A stretch of DNA of 64,000 bases from Utricularia gibba (lineage: Eukaryota; Streptophyta; Magnoliopsida; Lamiales; Lentibulariaceae). The stretch covers positions 4,301,001-4,365,000 of the forward strand of contig NEEC01000002.1 of assembly GCA_002189035.1 (NCBI GenBank). Direction: 5' to 3'. The stretch's first letter is position 1, and every line of letters starts with the position of its first letter. Positions 47,901 to 58,260 of this stretch are shown piece by piece. Made by a program: the position numbers and the translations under genes. Under the pieces are notes generated by a model that was not told the DNA's origin, searched no databases, and saw nothing but the letters and a program-made list of their open reading frames with translations.

Positions 47901-48762
47901 TGATAATACACTTCCTACGTTGAAAAGTAAAATGAGTAGAAAAGTTGAAGAAAAATGGCTTTTATCCAAAAGCAGCTAACTTTTGAAAAGAAAAGATTTG
48001 GATAAAAGATTTTTTTTCGAGAATCCCATGGAAAAGATAGAGATACCCATATTTTGAGCAGAAAAGAAAAAGAGGAAAGGAGGGGAGAGAAGACAGCGCG
48101 AAGTAGGCGAGAACAAGGGTTTTTTGGCAACAACTTCGGCCATCTTTCAAGTCTACTCACATAGATCAGATTTAACCCCCAAACTCTCGATTCCAGCAGA
48201 TCTATGACCCATTGCAACTACTTGACATTTCATTTTGGCTTTCTACTTTACTGTTTCTAGCTTAAACGTGTTTGTTGCATTTTTGCTCTCTTTGTTTTTT
48301 ATTCCAGACTTGTTCTAATCTAGGAAAATTCCTCTAGTCATCATTTTAGTTTATGCACTACATTTCTGTTTGGGTCCTTCGACCGTTAGTTCTTGAGTTT
48401 AATATGGCAACTATTTTCACACTCTTTTCCTTAACTCCTGGATGTGATAAAGTTGGGTTTAACTTTAAGTACTCTTTCGAGTGACACACGAGCTAGATCC
48501 TAGTGGAAGTTGTGTTTAACTTCCATTTTGTGTTTTATGAGCATTCATGACATTTACGGAAGATCTAAATTCCCATAAACTCCCCTATGTTTAGAAAATG
48601 TAAAGAATTTTGAGAAATCACAACCATTCCCTGTGAAACCGTTGCTTGGTATGCTACATTAATTTTAAAGATGTTTGTAGAAGAATAACTAAATTTATAA
48701 ATTTATTTTAATATGTTGAAAATACTAAATTGCAACATTTAGCAAGATTTTAATGTTCATCA
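47901..48762 (+). mobile_element. LTR-like segment, family D
   Basis: It starts TGATAATACACTTCC and ends near TTTTAATGTTCATCA at 48762. It carries a 'caaccattccctgtgaaaccg' block about 130 bp before the end, as gypsy LTRs do. It resembles the reverse complement of 1761-2267. The 5-mers beside the proposed ends do not match, so the boundaries are uncertain. Confidence 0.45.
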
Positions 48763-50249
48763 AAAGGTGAATTGATGAATGGAAAATTCTAAAGGTGTCG
48801 CATGCCTAAAGGTTTTATCCATTAAAAGATATTTATAAATTGAACAAGAAATCTACATCCTATTCACTAAGAAAATAATGTAGTAATAGCGAGTTCAAGT
48901 TGACACAAAGGGAGCAATTGGTTTTCAGTTGTAAGTCCTATCCTAAAGTAGGATTAAATGAGCGCTTTTTGTCGGTACGTTGATTTCTACTCTATAAAAA
49001 TTCAGAAAAATCCTAAAGTAGTTTCTACACTAAGAACAAACAATGAAATGAGTAGTTTAGCATGCCTAGAAATTTCAAAGTAAATATTTCACTTAATCCA
49101 AAAATTAATCTTAGTTAATGGAAACCTAAACATTCTTAGGTTACTATTTCAATTCATGCATGAAAAGAGTAGAGAAAACAGCGAAAGAACCATGCTAGGT
49201 TAATGAAAACATTCAAACAAGTTTACATTTGAGCAAGAAATGTAAACTGAACTAGTAGGTTGTGAAAATATAAAAATAAAATATAGAAAATAAAAAGTTT
49301 GTTCAGGTCTCCAAGTCAGTTTTGTGCATTGATCATCTTCTTCTTCTCATGTTGGCTGGTTCTAAGGCTTCACTTTCGAAGTTCCTGGTTATGCTACTGT
49401 TCTAGATGATAGAGGTAGCTCCAATGTCACTCTAAAGACTACTTCCATTGTATTCTTCTTGAACAGATAGATCTCTGTCTAAATTAGGTTCTCGACGTTG
49501 GAGGTTTGTGTTTAGTGCCATGTTGGAACTACTCTTCCTCTGAGTTCTCATTTCGCTCAGAAAATATGAAAGTTACTGCTGGAAAATCTCCAAGGAGAGG
49601 TCCACAATTCATCTCTAGAGCTTCCCTCCACAATTCCTCCTATGAGCATCAATAATTTTTTTTCTTCTTTTTTGACAATTACTAAAAAAATATCCTTTCT
49701 CATTAATTCAGCTTCCCGTATAGATGTAAAACTTGTGATTTAACCCTGTACTAAAAATAACTTCATAGCTTGATCAAACACAAGGTCCAGCCCAAATAGG
49801 GTGATTGTTCCTGGGCTTGGATGAACATAGAGTTACCCCTGGCCCTTGGATTAATGTAGAAAATGACACAAAACATGTTTTTACCAAAGCCAAATTTACT
49901 AATGATAATTTTGACCATTTTTCCCATTCTAATTCACATAATCTCCTATCCTAACACTAAAAATAACACAAATATGATCGAATTTTGCACAACATCATGA
50001 ATCAATACTTGAAATGGAGAACATCTCTTTTTCTACCAAAAAGACAATATTTTGGAAATCAATTTTTTTTTATTAAGATAAGTTATAAATGAATCAACTT
50101 CATAGATCAGTTGGTTGACTCATACCCATGCTGTTATTTGATGATAATTCAAGAATGAACCATTGAGAAAACAGAGGAGTTTTGGAAGAAGTTTGGGGTA
50201 TGTTGAAAAAAAAATCAGCATGGGTAACATCATATCATTTCTTTATGTG
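48763..50249. other. Intergenic, nothing identified
   Basis: AT-rich with no supported gene. It may be internal sequence of the family D element, but no gag or pol motif is readable. Confidence 0.35.
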
Positions 50250-50677
50250 TGAATTGTTTTTGGTGTCAAAGCTCCTACTTCTCCTTCTCTCTCTTCCACC
50301 AAGAAAAATATTTTCTTCCTCTTTCATTTTCGAAAGCAAGTATAATTTTCTGATAATCGTACTACTCCTTCCTCTTACTTGCAAACTGTTACTGCAACAG
50401 TGCACTCATTGTCCCTTCTGTTATGTTGTGCATATGTCAAGTAGCTCCCTATACGAAATCCTTGTCTTCTTTCTTGATTTTTGGGACTTCTGCTAGACTC
50501 AAAATGTATTAATAACATAGAATAGGCTAAATTCCAAGATTTAGTTCATTTGCACATAACATTCACACATTCCATAAATTATATAAAAATACTTAAAACT
50601 ATAAAATAAGCAACTAAAACATAATTAAAAAGTTATAATTTTCATATCATAAAAATAGGAAAATTTGTGTGTTATCA
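50250..50677 (-). mobile_element. Truncated LTR family A, 5' part only
   Basis: The minus strand starts TGATAACACACAAATTTTCC at 50677 and is collinear with the start of the 24139-25554 copy: 'cataattaaaaa.ttata', 'acttaaaa.tataaaataa', 'gctaaat..aaggatttag' and 'cagtg.actcattg.ccc'. About 430 of 1417 bp remain. It abuts the gag remnant of the gypsy element at 50.69 kb. Confidence 0.75.
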
Positions 50678-50689
50678 ATGGGTATTGAG

Positions 50690-51034
50690 AAAAGTTCAAT
50701 TGGTTGTTTGCAAGGTGCCCGCACCACAAGTATGAGAAGCATACCCGTGTGAAATTCTTTTTGAAAGACTTATTACCACGTATGAGAACATAGTTAGACG
50801 CTGCTATTGGAGGGAGCATACCCTTGTGAAATTCTCACAGGCCTAGACAAAGATTAAAGAAGTGGTGGAGCATTATGGGAAGATGAATCAAGACTTTAAA
50901 AATGTGAATGAGACGGACAAGAAAATAAGTGAGCTGCAAGATATGATGAGAGAATTATGCATGGTGCAGTCTAAGTTAATTCTATGTGAGCTATGCGCAG
51001 TCTAAGAGAATTAGTGTATACAACAGAAACATGT
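50690..51034 (+). pseudogene. Ty3/gypsy gag fragment, element 50.7-58.1 kb
   Basis: Readable residues include FFLKDLLPRMRT, a stop, then LDAAIGGSI, matching the 'FY.GL.P.TR..LDAAAGGSL' segment of plant gypsy gag. A perfect solo LTR follows directly at 51035. The C-terminal part of gag resumes after it. Confidence 0.65.
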
Positions 51035-52205
51035 TGATAACAAATATTTTTAAGTGGCTTAATCCATGGAATTTACTCATTTTATGCTACAAAAATTAAG
51101 CTTAATTGCCTATTTCTATATTTTTGCACATAAGTACCGTAGGAGTGCACTTTTAGTCTTAGTTGGGACTGAACCCTAAACCTAAACCAACCTTCTAACA
51201 GTTCCTTTCGAGCAATGCAGCATGGGTCGCCACAAATCCCAAGGAGCCGAGTATGAACAGTGTGGTGGCAGGAAAGGTGACAGAAGTCTGAAGAAGAGTA
51301 CACACAAAGTCCAAGGAGGGGAGAAAGGAAGATTTTGGACAAAAAGGGAGGAAAGGTGGAGAGAGAAGGAGATCTCTCTTTGGAGACTCAAGACAAGTTT
51401 CTGGAGATTTTTCTGGAGAAAGAAGAAGGAGGGGACGACGAACCAGAAGAACACAGCTTCTCTTGAGAAATTATTTTCGTCTTCATGTTTACTATTCCTA
51501 GCTAAGACTAGATTTGGATTTCCTGTGTGAATGAAGTGTTTGTCCTACTTTTGCTTCATATTGCTCATTGTTGTTTAGCATTTGTAGCTAAGATGTTGCT
51601 TAGTATCTGTTATGAAGATGTTTTACTTTCCATTACCATGAGTAGCTAAGCACTTAAAGGGGGATGCCTTGGGGTGAGAAAGGGAGAAATATGCTAATCC
51701 ATCCTTAGACCTAATAAATTATAAATCACACTAATTCCTTAGCAAACCAGGATAGATCCAGGAGGGGGAGGTAGTGAAACCCAACTAACAACCCTAATTA
51801 GAGGTAGACCAAAGATTAAGGGGAAAAACAAGAATCCGGGTAGACCTAGCTCTTGTGAGTTAGTTGAATGATTTTTGATTTATGTAAGCTTGTTTAGTGA
51901 TATGCATACATCCCCTAGGAGTCCCAAGGCATCACTCATTCCATTCCAGAAACTACCAAATCCAAACTTGTTACTTTTCTTTACTGTATTTCGTTGTAGT
52001 CCCGACTTAGTCCTAGTTAAGACTAATTTTACCAACGTGACACTGATTTCATGCTTTGGCTAATCACTTGACAAGCACCTGCTCTTCGTGTTCGACCCTA
52101 ATCACTATGCTCATAATTGTTTTATGCTTGAATGTGGGTTAGGTTATAAATTTATTTGATGGGAAAATTTGCATTTAACGACATTGCATAATTTTTCGTT
52201 TATCA
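51035..52205 (+). mobile_element. LTR family C, solo, perfect target duplication
   Basis: 1171-bp LTR from TGATAACAAATATTTTTAAG to TTTTTCGTTTATCA. It is flanked by CATGT at 51030-51034 and 52206-52210. It is collinear with the minus-strand copy at 8208-9305. It sits inside the gag region of the gypsy element at 50.7-58.1 kb and carries no internal element sequence. Confidence 0.93.
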
Positions 52206-52210
52206 CATGT

Positions 52211-52907
52211 CTATTGAAGGAAGATAATGTTGGAGTCAATGCTTTGGGTTATGCTTAAAATCAGGGATGATGGTGCCAACCTTGGCCCTTTGCTCCCAAG
52301 CGTGCAAATTTGAGCTGGAGGAATGTGAATGCACTGAACCAACATACATTACAGCAAAATCAGCCACACCAAGTCACCTAGCCTCAAGCAACCTCCATAG
52401 CTGACTTAACTACAAGGACAAACTTATAAGAATTTTAAGTAGAAGCGATTGCAGTAAAGAATGTATCAGCCCCCTCATCGGAGGAAGGATCAGGTGAAAC
52501 CAGGACCATCTTTTGAAGAAATGATGAGATGTATATTGAAGGAAATGCGCAAGGAAAGGGAGGAAGCAAAAATGAAAAATAGTCAATGTAGGGAGCAATC
52601 AAAAACATTGAAAAGCATGTTGAAAAATTAGCTACAAGAGTTGGAGAAATCAAGAACGAATTCAGGAAGATGCCTTCTCAACCTTCAGTGAACCTACAAG
52701 TAAATATTTATGTGATTGAGTTGAGAAGCAAGAAGATATTGCCTGATAGAGAGGTGATTCAACCTCACTGTTAGTACAATGATGAACTAGTTCGAGAAAC
52801 AAATGAAGAGAGAACATTGAAGAAGACAGTGGTAAGAGGCAATCTAAACACTCAACCACTAAAGAGAAGATAGAGCAAAGGTGACTTAGCCCACATTTCT
52901 AGGGAGG
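52211..52907 (+). pseudogene. Ty3/gypsy gag C-terminal remnant
   Basis: The readable phrases NLQVNIYVIELRSKK and IKNIEKHVEKLATRVGEI fit the gag tail of plant gypsy elements (the '..LE.QVGQLA' and 'VNAITLRSGK' regions). Several stops break the frame. It leads directly into the protease segment. Confidence 0.6.
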
Positions 52908-53495
52908 TTGAAGAATAGTGGAAAGAAAGCTAAAGCACAGAGCACTATCTCTACCCTGAACTTAGCTATGGTAACTATGAAGGCAGTCAATTATTTGAAG
53001 CAGGTTCTGAGAGGACTCAAAATTCTGAAGGAATTGTGCAGAGCTTCCAAAGTTGCTCTTGCTGGAAAGGAATATGTAACGATCAATGCGAGTATTACTG
53101 CTCTTATTGATAAGGGACTTCCCTCTAAATGTAGAGATATAGGTACTTATTATACTTTTTTCAAGATGGAAGGAAGGGAAATTCCTAGTGCGATGGTCAA
53201 TCAAGGAGTAGGGATTAACATGATGCCATTGGACGTCTATGAGTCTCTTGGACTTGAACCTTTGATGAAGACTAACACACGATTGATTCTAGCGATGAGA
53301 GTAACTACCATTCCTAAAGGAATTGCGGAGGATGTGCTGGTGCAAGTGTCAAAGATCCTATACCCAGTTGACTTTGTGGTGGTGAAGATTCCTCCAATGA
53401 AAGCAGATGACAACACTATTATTTTGGGAAGGCCATTCTTAGTCACAGTCGATGTGCACATTAGATGTAAGAAAGGAGAGATGACTCTAAGATAA
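52908..53495 (+). pseudogene. Ty3/gypsy aspartic protease region, catalytic site lost
   Basis: 195 open codons cover the retropepsin-like region: CRDIGTYYTFFKMEG, MVNQGVGINMMPLDVYESLGL, TTIPKGIAEDVLVQV, PVDFVVVKIPP and ILGRPFL. In the family the first of these flap-side motifs is 'LLDLGASVNLMP' with the catalytic Asp. Here the Asp position reads Asn and the Gly-Ala-Ser core reads GVG, so the protease could not work. The ILGRPFL motif is intact. The frame is otherwise open, unlike the RT that follows. Confidence 0.8.
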
Positions 53496-53689
53496 TTTTG
53501 TGACTTTCAGAGTTGTAGAACTAGAGGTTGGGATGTATGAAGTTGGAATAGTGATCGAAGAAGAACATGCCGAAGATGGTGTTGCTGATGATCACAAAGA
53601 TATTAATGACGAATTGATAGAAGAGGTCTACACCCAAGAGATGGAAAAAACAGTTATCATTGCTTAAGTGGATGAAGAAGGAAGTTTGA

Positions 53690-54560
53690 CACCCAACCTG
53701 GATGTCGAGAGGTCTTTCAATGAAGTAGGAGTTGGGAAGTGTCTTGTGAGAAGAAACCGGATTTTAAGCCACTCCACAAGGACTTAAAGTATATTTATTT
53801 AGTAGAAGGTAATACTTTATCTATTATTGTTAGTGTTGATCTAACTTCTAAGTAGGATCAAAAGCTCTCGAGAGTGCTAAAGAAATACTGGAAAGCGATT
53901 GGTTGAACTCTAGAGGATATCCAAGGGATCTACCCACTAGTTTGCATGCATCGGACTTTGTTGGAGGATGATGCCAAGCAAATCTGACAAGCATAGCAAA
54001 GAGGCAGCGAAGGAAGTAGAAAAGTAGTTGAAGGTGGTGCTGATTTATTCCATTTTGAATAGCAAATATGTTAGTTCGGTTCTCGTGGTGCCAAAGAAAA
54101 CAAGGATCATAAGTGCCAAACAGACGGAGAGTGTATTGATTACCGAAAACTAAATGATGTCACATGAAAGGGCCACTACCCCTCCCATTCATTGATCAAA
54201 TTCTTGATAACCTTAGTAGTAAGGTATACTATTGTTTTCTTGATAGATATTCAGGTTAAAACCAAGTGGTGGTTGCACTGTAGGATCAAGAGAAGACATC
54301 ATTCACTTGCCCATTCAATATGTTTGCTTATAAGAGGCCATTTGGTTTATGTAATGCTCCTACTACATTTCAAAGAAGTGTGACAAAATTTTTTTTTGAT
54401 TTTATTGACAAAAACATGGAGGTGTTCATGGATGATTTACCATTACATGAATCGAATTTTGATGAATGTTTAGATAATTTGGAAACAATTTTAGGTAGAT
54501 GTATTGAGAAAGATTTGGTGCTTAATTCTAAAAAATGACATTTCATGGTTAGACAAGGGA
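53690..54560 (+). pseudogene. Ty3/gypsy reverse transcriptase, broken
   Basis: Segments in three frames spell the RT: VLVVPKKT, CIDYRKLNDVT, FAYKRPFGLCNAPTTFQ and the active site FMDD at about 54425-54436, then CLDNLETILGRCIEKDLVL. Many stops and shifts lie between them, at 53.8-54.3 kb in particular. It is dead, but the domain order supports one decayed element. Confidence 0.82.
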
Positions 54561-54699
54561 TAGTTTAATTATTCACAAGTTGATCTTGCTATAGTTGATA
54601 GGATGTAAAAGGAATACGATCATTTTCGGGATATGTGGGTTTTTATCGCAGGTTTATCAAGTATTTTTAAACTATCGCTAAACCCTTGACTAAGTTGTT

Positions 54700-55182
54700 G
54701 AAGCAGGATGTCAAAAGCAATGGATGAAGCTCAAAGAAATTATACGACTATGGAAAACGAAATGTTAGTTGTTATCTTTGCCGTTAATTGGGAGTAAGAT
54801 TATTGCCCATACTGACAATACAGCTATTAGATATCTAATGTCAAACTTGGACACAAGGCTAAGGTTGCTGCAGTGGGTGCTACTACTCCAAGAATTCGAT
54901 GTGGAAATCAATGACAAACAAGGCAAAGAGAACTACGTAGCTAATCATTTGGGCAGAATTGAGAAGTCGATGGATGGAGAGCAGATAGCTGATACTTTTC
55001 TTGACAAATTAATCAGTGCAATCTCACTCTCAAGTAAGACCGAGGAACCCTTGTATGCAGATTTAGCTAAATTTCTTTCTACACGAAAGATCAATGAAAA
55101 CTTGAAAAGCCACGAGAAACTGAAGCTGAAGGGTGACAACAAGTACTACATATGGGATGACTCGTATTTATGGAAGAGTTGT
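54700..55182 (+). pseudogene. Ty3/gypsy RNase H and connector, broken
   Basis: It reads AQRNYTTMENEMLVV at 54728-54771, then the frame continues as IIAHTDNTAIRYLMS, RLRLLQWVLLLQEFDVEI, GKENYVANHLGRIE and KYYIWDDSYLWKSC. These match the RNase H and the start of the integrase zinc-finger linker of plant gypsy pol. The homology stops abruptly near 55182, where antisense OEP37 sequence begins. It resumes near 57040 with the zinc-finger residues. Confidence 0.82.
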
Positions 55183-55184
55183 AG

Positions 55185-56320
55185 TGGTTTGGGACTGACT
55201 GGTTTCCCATCTTCGTCCCAAACCTTAATAATTCCCATTGTAACCATTAGAACATACACAATGCCGAATAGCTTTTTGAAAGGAAAAGAAACACACCCGA
55301 GCCCAAAACACTTCAAATTAAGGCCAGGGGATCAAAATGATGGCAAAACAGGTGTAGTGATATACATAAAAAGAACATGTGAGATGCAAAACGCATGGTC
55401 AAACGTACCTAGAGAGATGCCCAACCGAGCTTCACTTCAGAATCATAGCCAGCCTTGAATTTGTAGTCCTTCCGAATGGGGTGTTTGTAGAGTTGAAGTG
55501 GTGGTACCAGTAGTTGTAGTATTAAGGTGGATGCTATTAGTAGGTAGCATGCATGGATTTAAAAAATATGCTCCATCAAGTAAAGTTCATGCAACAGCAT
55601 CACACCTCCACTTGTCGGAAGGATCAAACCTTCTTTTTAATGCAAATGATAACGCATGCAAGAATGATTGTCATCAGCTACCTTGAACTAATATTGCAAG
55701 TTTAAGCATTCCTCATTGTACTGGGCAGTGCAAAGTCCACCAAGAATATGACTTGTTAAAATTCCATTTGCAGAGAAAAACCTCTTTTCTTCTATTTCTT
55801 CATCTTTCTCAATCAAATAGACTTCACCCAGGAGGGAATTTAAAAGTTGCTCTTGGCTGCCAAAAAAAAATACCAATAATTCATTTGAAATGCTAAAGAA
55901 TGTGCATCTGGAAAACATGAATGTTTCTCCACAACGTGTTCTGACCATGCCAACAAATGCAACAACAGTTGACAGTTCTAGTTTGCATGCAGACCTAGGG
56001 AGATTTGTTGCCATAGCTACCTCCCCTTGTTGAGTCTAATAGTTGCACCCAAGTAGCACAAGATAGGCATTCTTTGAACTCCATAAAACACACCCAAATG
56101 TACAACCAATAGATTGAAATATAGGCCAAATTATATGAAAACATGTGAATAACCATTTATAAACTAAAACCCAACATAAGAATTCATAAGAAAATAACAG
56201 TTACATTTACTTGATGCAAAACTCTGAACTATAAACCAGGTAAAATATAAAAGAAACCTCGAAAAGATGATCATTGTACTCCAAATGTAAAGGTGATGAA
56301 ATCTGTGATTCTTTTGATAT
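55185..56320 (-). pseudogene. OEP37: OEP37 (chloroplast outer envelope pore protein) gene relic
   Basis: The minus strand carries, in gene order, pieces like the plastid outer-envelope beta-barrel channel OEP37: ISSPLHLEYNDHLFE near 56300, GEVAMATNLP with KLELSTVV at 56030-55960, and RATFKFPPG with YLIEKDEEIEEKRFFSANGIL at 55850-55750. Then come ALSFALKRRFDPSDKW near 55655-55610, KDYKFKAGYDSEVKLGWASL near 55465-55410 and VWDEDGK near 55220. In remembered OEP37 the matching phrases are PRATLKFPLGEV, ALSFAFKRRFSPSDK and KAGYDSEVRLGWASLW. The pieces are separated by intron-like gaps, so this is genomic, not a retrocopy. Breaks include a TGG-to-TAG change just after GWASL and frame slips. The N- and C-terminal parts are missing. 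Confidence 0.78.
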
Positions 56321-56670
56321 TCTACCTAGTTTATACTTCACAGCTTTACATGTAAACGTAACGAAATCTATGATTCTTTTGATGTGGAGGACAATGATGC
56401 TCTGCCCAAGACTTCTTTGTCAAGGAAAATCATGAAGTAGTTCGCACGACGCTTTGTGAATGAAAATGACACTATCACTATCATACTATCATGCTCCGAT
56501 GTCAACGGAGTTTTGACCGACCAATTACATAAAGATCCCAAGCTTTCGCTCTAGTGACGACCTAATGCCTACGGTCGGAATTCATTGAATTCACCAATCC
56601 ATTTCGAGGAAAGTTCCTAAATCGCGGACTTTTGCCATGCAAGGGTGGAAGCTGAAAAGGGTCAGAACAA

Positions 56671-56907
56671 GTGAATGCTATGCAAGTCAAGACCCTAGAG
56701 GAGAGGACAGCTGAGCTGAAGCCACTGCCCACACACCTGAAGTACGCATTCTTGGATGAAGAAATGAACAACCCTGTTATCATCTCAAATAGTCTTAGCT
56801 TAGACCAAGAATCGCGACTGCTGGACGTGCTGATCAGGAATAAGAAGGCGATTGGCTGGACTCTTGCAGATATTTGGGCGGGGTTTCAACAAAACACCAG
56901 TATGTAG
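56671..56907 (+). pseudogene. Ty3/gypsy protease-RT linker fragment
   Basis: An open stretch reads ELKPLPTHLKYAFLDEE, NPVIISNSLS and KKAIGWTLADI. It is the standard connector between protease and RT in plant gypsy pol ('LKPLP.HLKYAFL', 'AIGW.IADI'). In this element the connector should lie before the RT (about 53.8 kb, where a decayed version is also seen). This second copy between RNase H and integrase is out of order and must come from another insertion or a rearrangement. Confidence 0.75.
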
Positions 56908-57034
56908 ATGGATAGTTTTCTTCTAAATAACTCGACAAGAAAACGATTCATCATCAGAAGTGAATTGAAATGAAAGGAGGATCCATTTGAAGAGATGATT
57001 TGATGTTTGTACATGGAATCTCTTACGCATGATT

Positions 57035-57674
57035 ACCTCACAATGAGAGGTGATTGAATTCTGCCACTCCTCCCCATGTGGAGGTCAGCATGGATCAAAC
57101 ATAACAGCAAAGAACATACTTAATTGTGAGTATTATTGATCATTGATTTTTCGAGATCGCTTTCATTTTTGCAAGGCATGTGATGTGTGTCAATTAACAA
57201 ATAATATTACCAAAAAAAATGAAACGCCCTTATAGCCCATTTTTGTGACTGAAATATTCAATGTGTAGGAATTGATTTTATGGATCCATTTCCAAATTTT
57301 CATGGATATGAATATATTCTGGTATTTATAGATTATTTTTCTAGGTGAATAGAAGCAATACTGGCCCATAGGACATCAAAGCTGTGATGGATTTCTTGAA
57401 GAAAAAAATTTTAGTTCGATTTGGTGTTCCAAAAATACTCATTAGCGACAAGGGTCACACTTCTTCAACAAGGCTCTTGAAAAATTTTCTTCATGAATAT
57501 GATGTAGATTGTTTGTTCACTATTATAAATATCTTTAGAATTTTCCATCTATATATAGCTCATCATTATAAAACATTTGAGCAATCAATGAATCTATTTT
57601 TTCTACATCTCTTTGATGATCATTGGAAAACTCATCAATTCTTTGTTGTACTCATCAATTCATTGGAAAGTTGA
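57035..57674 (+). pseudogene. Ty3/gypsy integrase, broken
   Basis: It starts with the H2C2 zinc finger region (EFCHSSPCGGQHG, then CKACDVCQLTNN), followed by the core: GIDFMDPFPNFHG, YILVFIDYFSR, FLKKKILVRFGVPKILISDKG and FLHEYDVD. First catalytic Asp in GIDFMDPF and second in ISDKG are readable, but stops replace Trp in two conserved sites. No chromodomain is seen. After about 57560 it is unreadable and runs into an LTR piece. Confidence 0.82.
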
Positions 57675-57689
57675 GCAATTGATGGCTAT

Positions 57690-58078
57690 CATCTTGTCCT
57701 CACAATCATCCAAGGGAGAATCACATCAGACTATTATCGTGCTTCTTCGCCAATCAGAGTGTAAAGGAGAGTAGATTATTTTTTGCTCCTATAACCAATT
57801 ATTCGGAAGAAATTAATGAAAGTCGAGGCGAGAATAGATAAAAGTAGGAAATGAAATCTTTTTCCCAAGAACTGCTTACATTAATCAAAGTCCATTACTA
57901 TGTTGTGTCTTTTGTTTATGTATTTCAAAAATCCTTTTACAAACCTGTGATAGTGTGTAAAAGTTTAGCACCAAACAGTTTTCGTAAAACTCAACTTACT
58001 GAGATTGACACTCCTACTACGCTTTATTTGTATTCTACGTTTTTCTATTTAAAATTTGTTGAGAAAACGATATGCAAC
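57690..58078 (+). mobile_element. LTR family B, 3' piece
   Basis: It carries 'caatcagagtgtaaaggagagtagatta', 'gctcctataaccaattattcggaagaaat', 'ctgagattgaca' and the end 'gaaaacgatatgcaaca', as in the family B LTRs at 2.6-3.9 and 23.5-26.1 kb. Plus orientation after the integrase makes it the 3' LTR of the broken gypsy element, with its first two thirds lost. Confidence 0.75.
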
Positions 58079-58260
58079 ATTATCAAATACTAAAAATATG
58101 ATGATCAAATTTCTAATACACCCTACAAGATCTAGGAAAAGGAGCAATAATGAAGCTAAGCTATAGATAAGGAAAAAAGAGAACTGGTGTAGGAAAGAAA
58201 TAAAAAAAAGAGAAGATGAAATGATGTATATAGCTATTCCATGACTGCCTCATGGCATCC

